From NCBI GenBank assembly GCA_017471085.1, contig JAFUWW010000086.1, forward strand, positions 1 to 13,650: a stretch of DNA of 13,650 nt, in the 5' to 3' direction. Source of the stretch: Bacteroidales bacterium. GTDB lineage: Bacteria; Bacteroidota; Bacteroidia; Bacteroidales; UBA932. Positions 13,406 to 13,650 of this stretch are shown piece after piece. The stretch's first letter is position 1. Every line of letters starts with the position of its first letter. A model generated the notes under the pieces. The model ran no database searches, was not told where the DNA came from, and saw only the letters and a program-made list of their open reading frames with translations. The translations under genes were made by a program, and so were the position numbers.

Positions 13406-13408
13406 TTC

Positions 13409-13650
13409 CGGCCTCGCCATCCACGGTTTCGGCCCTTTTCGTCGACGGAATCGCCATTTCGGCCTCGCCATCCACGGTTTCGGCCCTTTTTGTGGACGGA
13501 ACCCACCATTTCGGCCTCGCCATCCACGTTTTCGGCCCTTTTCGTGGACGGAGCCGCCATTTCGGCCTCGCCAACCACGGTTTCGGCCCTTTTTGTGGAC
13601 AGCACCGCCATTTCGGCCTCGCCATCCACGGTTTCGGCCCTTTTTGTGGA
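13409..13650. repeat. 51-bp tandem repeat array, at least four and a partial fifth copy
   Basis: Units begin with CGGCCTCGCC at 13409, 13460, 13512, 13563 and 13614, so the period is 51, 52, 51 and 51 bases; the last copy is cut by the window edge. Each unit contains TTTCGGCC twice about 25 bases apart, and an inverted repeat TCCACG/CGTGGA around a 14-base centre. The arms vary: copy 3 is perfect, copies 2 and 5 have a G-T wobble, copies 1 and 4 have one mismatch. Because 51 is divisible by three and the unit has few stops, several frames are open, which gives spurious 17-residue protein repeats. Confidence 0.85.

Noticed and set aside
13345..13629. Upstream extension of the lipoprotein as a 17-residue-repeat protein (GEAEMA, TKRAE)
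   Set aside because: It would cross the promoter boxes at 13375-13405, the repeat is open in several frames because its period is 51, and a 52-bp unit shifts the frame. A proper lipoprotein signal starts at 13341.
13409..13650. CRISPR array
   Set aside because: The 51-bp units are contiguous and similar throughout, with no unique spacers.

Overview
The window looks like a chromosomal segment of a GC-rich member of the Bacteroidales; the genus cannot be fixed from sequence alone. Three things point there. Most genes or operons begin a few tens of bases downstream of a Bacteroidetes-type -7 box (TAnnTTTG), sometimes with a TTG or TTTG -33 box 19-21 bases upstream. Many products are small lipoproteins or Sec-exported proteins. 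The protein families (DUF1846, DUF1349 lipoprotein, LolA-like protein, lipoprotein flavin reductase) are common in gut Bacteroidales.

Layout. 1-459 has no convincing gene but holds three kinds of repeat or structured DNA: a nested inverted-repeat segment (42-92), two 53-bp copies with 9-bp inverted ends (139-191 and 223-275) and five 16-bp tandem copies (349-428). A minus-strand aldo/keto reductase (460-1401) is divergent from an AraC-family regulator (1519-2421). After a strong terminator comes a two-gene plus-strand operon for exported proteins: an amidohydrolase-2 family enzyme (2547-3542) and an ABM-cupin two-domain protein (3561-4325). It runs tail to tail, with a 2-base gap, into a minus-strand pair: a short exported protein with an outer-membrane-like C-terminus (4971-5294) and a nitroreductase (4328-4966). 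An alpha/beta-hydrolase (5360-6037) is divergent from that pair and overlaps, stop on stop, a convergent DUF1846 gene (6034-7497). Next is a minus-strand three-gene operon, read from high to low coordinates: nucleosidase-like protein (9044-9604), DUF1349 lipoprotein (8300-9037) and LolA-like protein (7657-8283). Divergent from it are a BASS-type transporter (9701-10558) and an operon of lipoprotein flavin reductase (10605-11282), GNAT acetyltransferase (11293-11859) and APH-like kinase (11873-12721). A minus-strand lipoprotein of unknown function (12745-13341) is last. Its promoter touches a 51-bp tandem repeat array that runs off the right edge.

How the genes fit together. No classic mobile element, CRISPR array, phage gene or complete biosynthetic cluster is visible. 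The theme is redox and small-molecule handling (AKR, nitroreductase, ABM-cupin, amidohydrolase, flavin reductase), much of it exported, plus envelope functions (LolA-like, lipoproteins). This is most consistent with detoxification or conversion of quinone-like or aromatic small molecules, but that is inference; no substrate can be read from the sequence. The most unexplained DNA is the repeats at both ends, and the most unusual proteins are the exported ABM-cupin protein and the lipoprotein flavin reductase.
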